A stretch of 64,000 nt of DNA from positions 124,001-188,000 of the forward strand of contig NZ_JBEDNQ010000006.1 in NCBI RefSeq assembly GCF_040105385.1. Direction: 5' to 3'. The notes beneath the pieces were generated by a model that was given only the letters and a program-made list of their open reading frames with translations, ran no database searches and was not told the origin of the DNA. Shown here piece by piece: positions 26,133 through 34,109 of the stretch; the stretch's first letter is position 1, and each line of letters opens with the position of its first letter. Source of the DNA: Pseudonocardia nematodicida (GTDB lineage: Bacteria > Actinomycetota > Actinomycetes > Mycobacteriales > Pseudonocardiaceae). The position numbers were made by a program, and so were the translations under genes.

Positions 26133-26397
26133 TTCGCACTCCTTGCCTGCTGCGCCTCACGTACGGCGCGACCAGCACCTGTAGTCCGGCCCCGGCGCAC
26201 CGGGTCCGGCACTGCGCCCTTCGTAAAGCACCGTGCCCTCGCGTGATACCGCGCCAGGCCACCCCCACGGGGGAGACCTCATACCACTGTATCGGTCCGA
26301 CGGGGCCCGGCGCCTCCACCTGACGGGCACCGTGGGATGTTCCGGGCGTAACGCGGGCTACATTCGATGTGTTCCCGGTCGCATCGCCGCCGCCTGG

Positions 26398-26960
26398 TCA
26401 TGCGGCGATGGCCTGCCCGGCCCCTTCGCGGGCGCGCTCCGCGGCCTCGAACTCGCGACAACCCTCCTCGGGCCGCCCGCGGCGCCGGAAAGCCGACACC
26501 GGACGTCGTCCCGGGCGACAGCGCACTCGCGCAGCAGGTGCCGGCGCAGCTCGCGCACCGCGACAGCGGGGCGACCGGCGGGCAGGCGTTCGGGTGCCGC
26601 GCAGTTCGCGGGGACGGCCGCCTCGGCGCCGACGAGCGGGTGCCGGTCGGCACCGGCGCCGGGCTCGTCGGTCCCGCCGGGACCGAGCAGCCGGAGGGCG
26701 GTCACCGGACCGGGCCGCGGCCGCCCACGGCCGGGGGACCGGCGTCGCCGTGGTGGACGACGTCGACGATCGTCTCGCCCGCCTCGTGATCGAGCGAGTG
26801 ATCGAGCGAGCGGACGGTGCAGGCGCGGGTCGCGGGGCCAGATCCACGGCTCGGGGTACTCGACGCCCGGCAGCGGGAGGAGGATGAGCTCGACGTAGCG
26901 GTCGGTGTACGGGGTCTGCCGGAATCCGGCCGGACCCGCTGCCTCCGGACACGGGGAAGG
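26398..26960 (-). pseudogene. Possible decayed gene between clpC and lsr2
   Basis: The 950-bp gap between clpC and lsr2 holds no intact gene. On the minus strand, protein-like fragments occur in successive frames: RQTPYTDRYVELILLPLPG near 26920, then LDHEAGETIVDVVHHGDAG ending at a stop at 26702, and EEGCREFEAAERAREGAG ending at a stop at 26398. They read like pieces of one gene broken by frameshifts. I cannot name the ancestral family, and GC-rich DNA can mimic coding. The rest of the gap (26133-26397, 26961-27022) should carry the clpC promoter. Confidence 0.3.
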
Positions 26961-27022
26961 GGCGGACCGCCGGTACCCCTCCCCCGGACACATCCGGTGA
27001 GGCAGACCCTATTCAGTGCTGT

Positions 27023-27084
27023 TGCTTCGGCCCTCGACCGCCGGGCCTCGGCGCCGCTGCTTCGGCCCTCGACCGCCGGGCCTC
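27023..27084. repeat. Tandem duplication of a 27-bp hairpin-forming segment after lsr2
   Basis: Two identical 27-bp copies, 27023-27049 and 27058-27084, are offset by 35 bp. Each contains GGCCC and GGGCC arms around a 9-nt loop. The second copy runs into the lsr2 stop codon. They look like duplicated transcription terminators downstream of lsr2. Confidence 0.7.
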
Positions 27085-27427
27085 AGTTCTCCTGGTGGTA
27101 GGCCTCGAGGACCTCGGCCGGGATCCGGCCGCGGTCGGAGACCTTCATCCCCCGCTTGCGGGCCCATTCCCGGATGGCCTGGTTCTGCTCGCGGTCCACC
27201 GACGGGCGACGGGCGGCCGAGTTCGACGACGCGCCGCGACGCCGGGCCGGACCGGCGGCACGCCGGGCGGCGGCCACGTAGTCGGTGAGAACGTCACGCA
27301 ACTTCTTCGCGTTGTCGTTCGTCAGATCGATCTCGTAGTTCCGTCCGTCGAGACCGAACTCGATCGTTTCGTCCGCCGCGTCGCCGGTCAGGTCGTCGAC
27401 GAGCCGGACCTCCTTGATCTGCGCCAT
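27083..27427 (-). CDS. lsr2: Lsr2 nucleoid-associated protein
   Basis: Actinobacterial H-NS analogue that coats AT-rich DNA and silences foreign genes. The 114-residue protein has the N-terminal oligomerisation strands (QIKEVRLVDDLTGDAADET, IEFGLDGRNYEIDLT), a basic linker and a C-terminal DNA-binding domain with the AT-hook-like RGR in VSDRGRIPAEVLEAYHQ. The ATG has GGGAGG upstream. The 253-bp region before it (27428-27680) is visibly more AT-rich than its surroundings, which would allow binding of Lsr2 to its own promoter (inference). Confidence 0.96.
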   Translation of the reverse strand: MAQIKEVRLVDDLTGDAADETIEFGLDGRNYEIDLTNDNAKKLRDVLTDYVAAARRAAGPARRRGASSNSAARRPSVDREQNQAIREWARKRGMKVSDRGRIPAEVLEAYHQEN

Positions 27428-27680
27428 CGTCGCAGCCTCCCTGAATGACCGTGCAGGTATACGGGTGAACCGGCCCGACTGGTACAGGCTCGCAAATCAG
27501 CAATACCTGGACGCAATGGTGAGGCCACGCGAGGCAGCGGTACCGGCTCGAATGGAAGGCTATACGAGAAATGACCGTCCCGTCGACCGGGCCCCTCAAT
27601 CAATGGGCAATCGAGTCGAAAGCCACTCGTTCGGGCCGTGGTCTTCGGTGAGGATGCTGCGTTCGCCGGGTACGACCGGT

Positions 27681-29192
27681 TCAGGATTCCCCACGGACGA
27701 GCGGGAACAGGATCGTCTCGCGGATGCCGAGTCCGGTCAGGGTCATCAACAGCCGGTCGACGCCCATCCCCATCCCGCCGGTCGGCGGCATCCCGTACTC
27801 CATGGCCCGCAGGAAGTCCTCGTCGAGCTGCATGGCCTCGGGATCACCCGCGGCGGCCCGCAGCGACTGCGCGTGCAGGCGTTCCCGCTGTTCCACGGGG
27901 TCGACCAGCTCCGAGTACGCGGTCGCCAGCTCCACACCGAACACGATCAGGTCCCAGGACTCCGACAGTCGCGGGTCGTCCCGGTGCGCCCGGGTCAACG
28001 GCCGCACCTCGACCGGGAAGTCGCGCACGAAGGTCGGTTCGGACAACGTGTGCTCGACGAGCTTCTCGAACAGCTCCAACACGATCTGCGCGGCGGTCGG
28101 GTATTCGGTGACGTCGACGTCGTGTGCGGCCGCGATCTCCTGCAGATCCTTCAGTTCGGTGTCCGGGGTCACATCGCGACCGACCGCGTCGGAGACCGCG
28201 TCGTAGAGCGTGATCGAACGCCACTCCCCACCGAGATCGTGCTCGGTACCGTCGTGGTGACGCACCACAGTGGAACCGAACAGTGCCCGCGCCGAGGACT
28301 GGATCAGCTCGCGGGTCAGCACGGCCATGTCGTCGTAGGTCGCGTACGCCTGGTAGGCCTCCAGCATCGCGAACTCGGGCGAATGCGTGGAGTCGATGCC
28401 CTCGTTGCGGAAGACCCGGTTCAGCTCGAAGACCTTCTCGATACCACCGACCACGCACCGCTTCAGGAACAGCTCGGGAGCGATACGCAGGTACAGATCG
28501 GAGTCGAGTGCGTTCGCGTGCGTGACGAACGGGCGGGCGGTCGCCCCACCGTGCAGCAACTGCAGCATCGGCGTCTCGACCTCGATGAAATCGGCGTCCG
28601 TCAGTACTTCGCGGACGGTGCGCAGCACCGTGGAGCGGGAACGCACGGTCTCCCGCGCCTGCGGGCGCAGGATCAGGTCGACATAGCGCTGCCGGACCCG
28701 GTTCTCCTCGGAGAGTTCCTTGTGCGCGGTGGGCAGCGGGCGGACCGCCTTCGACGCCATCGACCACTCGGTGGCCTGCACCGAGAGTTCGCCGCGCCGG
28801 GAGGTGATGACCTCACCGCGGACGAGCACGTGGTCCCCCAGGTCGACGACGGCCTTCCAGCGGGCCAGCTCGTCGGCACCGACGCGGTCCAGCGACAGCA
28901 TGGCCTGCAGCTCGGTGCCGTCGCCCTCGCGCAGGGTGGCGAAGCAGAGCTTGCCGGTGTTCCGCAGGAAGATCACCCGCCCGACGACGGCGACCTCGTC
29001 GCCGGTGGCGGTGTCCGCGGGCAGGTCCGGGTGGGAGTCACGGACCTGGCGCAAGGTGTGCGTGCGCGGCACCTCGACCGGATAGGCCTCGCCGCCGGCG
29101 GCCAGCAGTTCCTCCCGCTTGGCCCGGCGGACGCGCATCTGCTCGGGGAGGTCTGCCTCGGAGTCGGTGGGAGTGCCGCCGGGAGTGTTCAC
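27681..29192 (-). CDS. lysS: Lysyl-tRNA synthetase, class II
   Basis: Charges tRNA-Lys. The 503-residue product has the N-terminal OB-fold anticodon-binding domain (about 30-170, VVGRVIFLRNTGKLCFATL) and a class II catalytic core: motif 1 around VRQRYVDLIL, motif 2 FRNEGIDSTHSPEF, motif 3 GMGMGVDRLLMTLTGL. No MprF-like lysine-transfer domain is attached. The GTG start follows TAGCCT by 8 nt, slightly wider than the other leaderless candidates. It sits between lsr2 and the vapBC pair. Confidence 0.96.
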   Translation of the reverse strand: MNTPGGTPTDSEADLPEQMRVRRAKREELLAAGGEAYPVEVPRTHTLRQVRDSHPDLPADTATGDEVAVVGRVIFLRNTGKLCFATLREGDGTELQAMLSLDRVGADELARWKAVVDLGDHVLVRGEVITSRRGELSVQATEWSMASKAVRPLPTAHKELSEENRVRQRYVDLILRPQARETVRSRSTVLRTVREVLTDADFIEVETPMLQLLHGGATARPFVTHANALDSDLYLRIAPELFLKRCVVGGIEKVFELNRVFRNEGIDSTHSPEFAMLEAYQAYATYDDMAVLTRELIQSSARALFGSTVVRHHDGTEHDLGGEWRSITLYDAVSDAVGRDVTPDTELKDLQEIAAAHDVDVTEYPTAAQIVLELFEKLVEHTLSEPTFVRDFPVEVRPLTRAHRDDPRLSESWDLIVFGVELATAYSELVDPVEQRERLHAQSLRAAAGDPEAMQLDEDFLRAMEYGMPPTGGMGMGVDRLLMTLTGLGIRETILFPLVRGES

Positions 29193-29232
29193 GGCCGGTC
29201 AGGCTATCCGCGAGGCGGTGGCCTCGCGGCTG

Positions 29233-29646
29233 TCACCCCCCGACTACGACGGAACGGGCCCCGACGGCGTCGTACGTGCCGCGGGCCCGCGCGTCCCGAG
29301 TCGCGAGGACGACGTCGTGCGCAGCCGCGCACAGCCCGACGAGTGCGTCGTACACGGCTCCGCCGGCGATTCCCGCACGAGCGAGAATCGTGGGAAGATC
29401 CGCGGCGACCGCGTCCGGAAGAATCAGAGGTGAGCCGAACCGCTCGGCGATCAGCCGGGCTGCGTCGCCCGGGTCGAGCCGGCTATCACCGGGCAGGCGG
29501 GTGAGTACCGAGTAGGTCTCCGCGAGGGCGTGACCGGCCAGCACGACAGGCCGACCGTCCCACCAGCGGACCACGGCGCCGTGCGCTGCGTGTGCCCGGA
29601 CCAGCAGCGGCACCGCGACGCTCGTGTCGAGGGCCGGCACCGTCAC
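29233..29646 (-). CDS. vapC: VapC-type PIN-domain toxin
   Basis: Ribonuclease toxin of a type II toxin-antitoxin pair. The 137-residue PIN domain keeps all four acidic active-site positions: Asp7 (ALDTSV), Glu43 (HALAETYSVL), Asp100 (AVYDALVG) and Asp118 (ATRDARARG), so it should be active. It overlaps the antitoxin gene by 4 bp (GTGA) and is translated after it. Known VapC toxins cut tRNA or rRNA; the target cannot be read from sequence. Confidence 0.92.
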   Translation of the reverse strand: MTVPALDTSVAVPLLVRAHAAHGAVVRWWDGRPVVLAGHALAETYSVLTRLPGDSRLDPGDAARLIAERFGSPLILPDAVAADLPTILARAGIAGGAVYDALVGLCAAAHDVVLATRDARARGTYDAVGARSVVVGG

Positions 29647-29879
29647 CGGCGACCGGCGTCGATCAGACCGAACACGACGTCGTCGTCGATCGGGGTGTCG
29701 CCGTCGGCGACCAGGACTCCGTCCTCCTCGACCAGCCGTGCGGTCCTCCCGACAGGGACGAGCTGCAGGCCGGCCCCGTACGCCGACACGTCCACCGTCG
29801 AACCGGGAACCAGCCCGAGCGCATCCCTGAGCTGTTTCGGCACGACGATGCGCCCTACGCTGTCCACCGTCGCTTCCAC
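29643..29879 (-). CDS. vapB: VapB-type AbrB/SpoVT antitoxin
   Basis: A 78-residue antitoxin with the swapped-hairpin AbrB fold at the N terminus (VDSVGRIVVPKQLRDALGL, then VPGSTVDVSAYGAGLQL) and an acidic C-terminal tail (VADGDTPIDDDVVFGLI) expected to block the toxin active site. The GTG start lies one base from a perfect inverted repeat, the probable operator for autorepression. The transcript is probably leaderless. Confidence 0.92.
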   Translation of the reverse strand: MEATVDSVGRIVVPKQLRDALGLVPGSTVDVSAYGAGLQLVPVGRTARLVEEDGVLVADGDTPIDDDVVFGLIDAGRR

Positions 29880-29880
29880 A

Positions 29881-29905
29881 GGGAAAACGCTACCAGCGTT
29901 TTCCC
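29881..29905. promoter_or_regulatory. vapBC operator palindrome with embedded -10
   Basis: Perfect 11-bp arms GGGAAAACGCT and AGCGTTTTCCC flank 3 nt. The minus-strand TAGCGT (29887-29892) inside it lies 7 nt before the vapB GTG, so a VapB-VapC complex bound here would cover the promoter. It is also 15 bp upstream of the -10 box of the divergent methyltransferase gene. Confidence 0.75.
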
Positions 29906-29919
29906 AGTGACGACCGGAC

Positions 29920-29925
29920 TACCGT
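29920..29925 (+). promoter_or_regulatory. Candidate -10 box (leaderless) of the methyltransferase gene
   Basis: TACCGT lies 7 nt before ATG 29933, with the vapBC palindrome over its -35 region. Confidence 0.45.
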
Positions 29926-29932
29926 GAGCCGC

Positions 29933-30676
29933 ATGGTCGATCCTGTCCGGGCGCGCAGCTTCGGCCCCGTCGCCGCCGCGTACGACGCGCACCGGCCCGG
30001 CTACCCGGACGAGGCCGTCGACCTCGCTTTGGACGGCACGGGCCCGCGGGTGCTCGACCTCGGCGCCGGGACCGGGAAGCTGACCCGGTCACTGCTCGAC
30101 CGGGGGCGCGACGTCGTCGCCGTCGAGCCGGACGCGGGGATGCTCGCGGTGCTGACCGACCGGCTCCCGGGCGTCGACACCCGCCGCGGTTCAGCGGAGC
30201 AGATCCCGCTGCCGGACGGCGCGGTCGACGCGGTGCTGGTCGGGCAGGCCCTGCACTGGTTCGACATCGACCGGGCGACCCCGGAGATCGCGCGGGTGCT
30301 CCGGCCGGGCGGCCTGCTCGCGGGGCTGTGGAACGGCGTGGACGGCGACGTCGACTGGATCGCCGCCATGGAGGAGCTGCGCACCGGCGCGCCCCGTCCG
30401 GCGGACAACCCGGCGGGTGGCGGCGAGGGCCCCGAGATGCCCGGCCCGCCGTGGTTCTCCGACGCGCAGGAGCGCCGGGTGGCGTGGTCGTGGGAGACGA
30501 CCGTCGAGGGTTACGTGCACAACCTGCGGACGCACTCGTGGGCACTGACCAGCGACCCGGCGCACCGGGAGGCCGTCCTGGACGGGATGCGCGACCTCCT
30601 GGCCGCCCACGCGGACACCACCGGCACGCTCGTGCTCCCGATGCGCACCATCGTCTGGCGGACGCATCGGGTGTGA
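29933..30676 (+). CDS. Class I SAM-dependent methyltransferase
   Basis: A 247-residue Methyltransf_11-type enzyme. Motif I is VLDLGAGTGKLT, followed by VVAVEPDAGMLAVL, the motif IV region VDAVLVGQALHWFD and ARVLRPGGLLAGLWNG. Related proteins are often annotated only as class I methyltransferases; no substrate is evident. ATG 29933 is preferred to GTG 29924 because TACCGT lies 7 nt upstream of the ATG and overlaps the GTG. It is divergent from vapBC and convergent with coaX across a repeat block. Confidence 0.87.
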   Translation: MVDPVRARSFGPVAAAYDAHRPGYPDEAVDLALDGTGPRVLDLGAGTGKLTRSLLDRGRDVVAVEPDAGMLAVLTDRLPGVDTRRGSAEQIPLPDGAVDAVLVGQALHWFDIDRATPEIARVLRPGGLLAGLWNGVDGDVDWIAAMEELRTGAPRPADNPAGGGEGPEMPGPPWFSDAQERRVAWSWETTVEGYVHNLRTHSWALTSDPAHREAVLDGMRDLLAAHADTTGTLVLPMRTIVWRTHRV

Positions 30677-30686
30677 CCGTCCAGCG

Positions 30687-30841
30687 CCGACGATCTCTCC
30701 GCGCGCTCCGCTCAGTGCCGATGTTCGCTCCGCACGCTCCGCTCAGTACCGATGTTCGCTCCGCACGCTCCGCTCAGTACCGATGTTCGCTCCGCACGCT
30801 TCGCTCAGTGCCGATGTTCGCTCCGCACGCTCCGCTCAGCG
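30687..30841. repeat. Five tandem 31-bp repeats between convergent genes
   Basis: Units begin at 30687 (divergent copy), 30718, 30749, 30780 and 30811. The four good copies differ by only a few bases and read CCGATGTTCGCTCCGCACGC and onward. There are no spacers, so this is not a CRISPR array. The last unit includes the coaX stop codon (30836-30838). No stable internal hairpin is obvious. Confidence 0.9.
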
Positions 30842-31645
30842 GGCTCGGTGGTGGCGCAGGTGGGTCAGCCGCAGCCCGTGCAGGGTGAGGTCGGGCACGT
30901 GGTCGGTGACGGTCTCGGCCCGGTCCTTCACCAGCCCGGCCAGCCCCCCGGTGACGACGACGGTCACCGGCCCCGCGTCCGGCCCGAGCTCGGCCACGAT
31001 CCGCCGGACCAGCCCGTCGACCTGTCCGGCGGCGCCGTAGAGCACGCCGGCCTGCACCGCCTCCACCGTCGTCCGCCCGATCACCGAGCGCGGCTCGAGC
31101 AGGTCGACCGGCCGCAGCGACGACGCCCGCTCGGCGAGGGCCTGCATCGCGATGTCGATCCCCGGGGCGAAGGCCCCGCCGAGGAACTCCCCCCTCGCCG
31201 ACACCACGTCGATGTTCGTGCAGGTGCCGAGGTCGACGGACACGCAGGTGGTGCCGAACAGGTGGTGCGCCGCGATCGCGTTGACGATCCGGTCGGCGCC
31301 GACCTCGCGCGGGTGGTCCACCAGCAGCGGGACACCGGTGCGGACCCCCGGCCCGACGACGAGCGTGCGCATCCGGTCCGACCAGCGCGCCAGCAGGGTG
31401 CGCAGCTCGCGGGACGGGCCCGGGACGGTGGACAGCGCGGCGACCGCGGTGAGGTCGGCGACGTGCGCACCGAGCATCCCGGTGATCGTCAGGTCGAGCT
31501 CGTCGGCGGTGGCGCCGGTGTCGGTCCGCAGCCGCCAGCGCCGCAGCGGGACGGGATCCAGCGACGCCGGATCGGCTCCCGGTTCCGGCTCGGGGTAGAG
31601 GCCCAGCGAGACCGACGCGTTCCCGACGTCGATGCAGAGCAGCAC
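30836..31645 (-). CDS. coaX: Type III pantothenate kinase
   Basis: Phosphorylates pantothenate, first step of CoA synthesis. The 269-residue ASKHA-fold protein begins LLCIDVGNASVSLGLY and has EVGADRIVNAIAAHHLFG, SVDLGTCTNIDVV, GGAFAPGIDIAMQALAERAS and VVVTGGLAGLV. It follows panD in the same orientation, putting pantothenate synthesis and activation in one transcription unit. The stop codon lies within the last copy of the 31-bp tandem repeat. Confidence 0.94.
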   Translation of the reverse strand: MLLCIDVGNASVSLGLYPEPEPGADPASLDPVPLRRWRLRTDTGATADELDLTITGMLGAHVADLTAVAALSTVPGPSRELRTLLARWSDRMRTLVVGPGVRTGVPLLVDHPREVGADRIVNAIAAHHLFGTTCVSVDLGTCTNIDVVSARGEFLGGAFAPGIDIAMQALAERASSLRPVDLLEPRSVIGRTTVEAVQAGVLYGAAGQVDGLVRRIVAELGPDAGPVTVVVTGGLAGLVKDRAETVTDHVPDLTLHGLRLTHLRHHRAR

Positions 31646-31661
31646 TCTTCTCCTCGGAGAT

Positions 31662-32072
31662 CTACCGGGCGGCGCTGCTGAGCAGCCCCGAGCCCTCCGG
31701 GGCGTGTCCCGGGTCGGCGCCGAGCTCGGCGATCCGGTTGTCGGCGTCGACGAACACCACCCGCGGGCTGTAGTCGCGCAGCTCGGCCGCGTCGTAGGAA
31801 CCGTAGGAGATCAGGATGACCAGGTCGCCGGGGTGCACGAGGTGCGCGGCGGCACCGTTGATCCCGATGACCCCCGAGCCGGGATCGCCGGTGATCGCGT
31901 AGGTCTCCAGCCGGGCGCCGTTGGTGATGTCGACGATCGTCACCTGCTCGCCCTCGAGCAGGTCGGCGGCTGCCATGAGGTCGGCGTCGATCGTCACCGA
32001 GCCGACGTAGTGCAGGTCGGCCTGCGTCACGGTCGCCCGGTGGATCTTGGACTTCATCATCGTGCGGAACAC
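31662..32072 (-). CDS. panD: Aspartate 1-decarboxylase proenzyme
   Basis: Pyruvoyl enzyme making beta-alanine for pantothenate. The 136-residue proenzyme has the self-cleavage site HYVGS, giving Gly24/Ser25 as the split that forms the pyruvoyl group, and IGINGAAAHLVHPGDLVILISY later. Nine base pairs separate it from panC. The C-terminal tail resembles the longer mycobacterial form that binds pyrazinoic acid. Confidence 0.96.
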   Translation of the reverse strand: MFRTMMKSKIHRATVTQADLHYVGSVTIDADLMAAADLLEGEQVTIVDITNGARLETYAITGDPGSGVIGINGAAAHLVHPGDLVILISYGSYDAAELRDYSPRVVFVDADNRIAELGADPGHAPEGSGLLSSAAR

Positions 32073-32081
32073 GGTGCGCTC

Positions 32082-32957
32082 CTAGAGGGTGATCGGGGTG
32101 TTGTCGATCAGGCGGGTGGCGCCGAACCGGGCGGCGATCAGCAGCCGCGCGGCACCGGAGTCCGGCGGCGGACCGAGGTCGACGCCGCGCACCGCCAGGT
32201 AGTCGACGTCGACCTCGGGCTCCCCGGCGAGCTCGGCGCGAGCCGCCGCGAGCACGGCGTCGGGACCCCGGACCGACATCGAGGCCCCGGCGGCCAGCGC
32301 CCGGTGCAGGACGGCCGCACGGCGGCGCTGCCCGGCGTCGAGGAAGGCGTTGCGCGAGGACAGCGCGAGGCCGTCGTCCTCACGGACGGTCGGGACGCCG
32401 ACGACGTCGAGCGGGAAGTACAGGTCGCGCACCATCCGCCGGACCAGCGTGAGCTGCTGGTAGTCCTTCTCCCCGAACATCGCGACGTCCGGTCCGACGA
32501 TGTGGAACAGCTTCGACACCACGGTCAGCACGCCGTCGAAGTGGCCCTTGCGGGACGCGCCCTCCAGCTCGTCGCCGAGCGGCCCGGCCACCACCCGGGT
32601 GTCGGATCCCGGCGGGTACATGTCCTCGGCCCGCGGGACGAGGACCAGCTCGACGCCCTCCTCCCGGCAGGCGTCCACATCGGCCTTCAGCGGGCGCGGG
32701 TAGCGCTCCAGGTCCTCGCCGGCGCCGAACTGCAGCGGGTTGACGAAGATCGACACGACCGGGACGACGGCGCCCGGGATGCGGCGCGCGTGCCGGATCA
32801 GCTCGCGGTGCCCGTCGTGCAGGGCGCCCATCGTCGGGATCAGGACGATCTTCCGGCCGGTTCCGCGCAGCGCGCGGGTGACTCCTCCCAACTTCGCCGG
32901 GTCGTTGTGCACGGTCAGCCGGCCGGGCACGTAACCGTTGCGGGTCGATGCGGTCAC
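32082..32957 (-). CDS. panC: Pantothenate synthetase
   Basis: Condenses pantoate and beta-alanine using ATP. The 291-residue product has the HIGH-like PTMGALHDGHRELIRHA, VSIFVNPLQFGAGEDLERYPR, VAMFGEKDYQQL and the KMSKS-like LALSSRNAFL. The GTG start overlaps the stop of the preceding DUF2520 gene by 4 bp. panB (ketopantoate hydroxymethyltransferase) is not in the window. Confidence 0.96.
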   Translation of the reverse strand: MTASTRNGYVPGRLTVHNDPAKLGGVTRALRGTGRKIVLIPTMGALHDGHRELIRHARRIPGAVVPVVSIFVNPLQFGAGEDLERYPRPLKADVDACREEGVELVLVPRAEDMYPPGSDTRVVAGPLGDELEGASRKGHFDGVLTVVSKLFHIVGPDVAMFGEKDYQQLTLVRRMVRDLYFPLDVVGVPTVREDDGLALSSRNAFLDAGQRRRAAVLHRALAAGASMSVRGPDAVLAAARAELAGEPEVDVDYLAVRGVDLGPPPDSGAARLLIAARFGATRLIDNTPITL

Positions 32958-33883
32958 CGGTCGTCCTCCAGGGTCTTCTCGACGTCGAGCAGCGCGGCGT
33001 GGTCCAGCAGCCCGGCCGCGGCGGCCCGCCGGGCGGTGCGCGCGGCGAGCGCCCGGTAGGCGGTGGCCAGGTCCGGGTCGGCCTCGGTGATGCGCTCCAG
33101 GTGGGTGCGGACGGTGCCGGCGTCGCCGCGGACGACCGGCCCCGTCAGCGCCCGGTCACCGTGCCGCAGCGCGTTGTCCAGCGCCGCGGACAGCAGGGGT
33201 GCGACGAGCCGGTCCGCGGACCGGACGCCGGCCGACTCCAGGAGCTGGACGCAGTCCCCGACCAGGGTCATGAGGTGGTTGGCGCCGTGCGCGAGCGCCG
33301 CGTGGTAGAGCGGGCGGACGGCCTCCGGGATCCGTACGGGCTCGCCGCCGGTCTCGAGCACGAGTGCCTCGGCCACACTCCAGCCGACCGCGTCGCGCGG
33401 GTCGGCGCCGGGGTCGTCGTCGGCCGGCGAGCCGGGGGCGGTGACGCCGATGCTGCACGCGGCGAGCCGCTGCAGGTCCTCGGACCGGCCGGTGAAGGTC
33501 ATCACCGGGTGCAGCGCCAGGGGCAGGACGCCCTGGCCGGCGGCCGGGTCGAGCACACCGACGCCGTGCGAGCCCGCGGTGTGCACCGCGATCTGGCCGG
33601 GCCGGAAGCAGCCGGCGGCGGCGAGGCCACGGACCAGGCCGGGCAGGACGTCGTCGGGGACGGCGAGCAGCACCAGGTCGGAGCGGCTGCAGACCTCGTC
33701 CGGAGGGAGCAGGGGTACGTCGGGGAGCAACGTCGCGGCCCGCTTCACCGAGGCCGGGGAGACCCCGGAGGCGGCGACGACGTGGTGGCCCGCGCGCCCC
33801 AGCGCGGCTCCGAGCACCGAACCCACTCGTCCGGCGGAGATCACGCCGACGGCGAGCCGCGCGGGGCGACCGGCATCGATCAC
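32954..33883 (-). CDS. Rossmann-fold DUF2520 protein (Rv3603c-type)
   Basis: A 309-residue protein with an N-terminal NAD(P)-binding domain (LAVGVISAGRVGSVLGAALGR) and a C-terminal helical DUF2520 domain (LPLALHPVMTFTG, PVRIPEAVRPLYHAALAHGANHL). The layout resembles ketopantoate reductase (PanE) and pyrroline-carboxylate reductase-like proteins. Conserved placement just before panC makes it a candidate ketopantoate reductase, but I know of no proof for this family. It is the first gene of the DUF2520-panC-panD-coaX unit. Confidence 0.87.
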   Translation of the reverse strand: MIDAGRPARLAVGVISAGRVGSVLGAALGRAGHHVVAASGVSPASVKRAATLLPDVPLLPPDEVCSRSDLVLLAVPDDVLPGLVRGLAAAGCFRPGQIAVHTAGSHGVGVLDPAAGQGVLPLALHPVMTFTGRSEDLQRLAACSIGVTAPGSPADDDPGADPRDAVGWSVAEALVLETGGEPVRIPEAVRPLYHAALAHGANHLMTLVGDCVQLLESAGVRSADRLVAPLLSAALDNALRHGDRALTGPVVRGDAGTVRTHLERITEADPDLATAYRALAARTARRAAAAGLLDHAALLDVEKTLEDDR

Positions 33884-34109
33884 GTCAGTAGTCCGTTTCC
33901 TCCCGCTCCGGTCCGTGTCGGTACCGGTCGGGCAATCCGCGGTGCGCCCGGCCTGCGGTGGCCGGGCGTGCGACCGCGAGGGTAGACGCGCCGCCGCCCG
34001 CCACGGGCCCCCATATGACCGGCTTCACCCGACGGCCCGGACCGCCACCCCGGCCACGTCCCTCCCGGACCCCGGCTGCCAGGGGCCGACGGGGCGGGAG
34101 AGCGGCGGG

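Noticed and set aside
23406..26246. A 946-codon open frame on the plus strand opposite clpC
   Set aside because: It mirrors clpC codon structure, its translation is Leu/Asp/Val-rich with no motif, and clpC is unmistakable on the other strand.
26240..26265. ClgR-type operator in front of clpC
   Set aside because: CGCG-N6-CGCG is present but does not match the spacing of the known ClgR consensus.
30687..30841. CRISPR array
   Set aside because: The 31-bp units are directly abutting without unique spacers and no cas genes are present.
27010..30841. Insertion sequence or integron signature around the repeats
   Set aside because: No transposase, integrase or terminal inverted repeats are visible, and flanking gene order is conserved.
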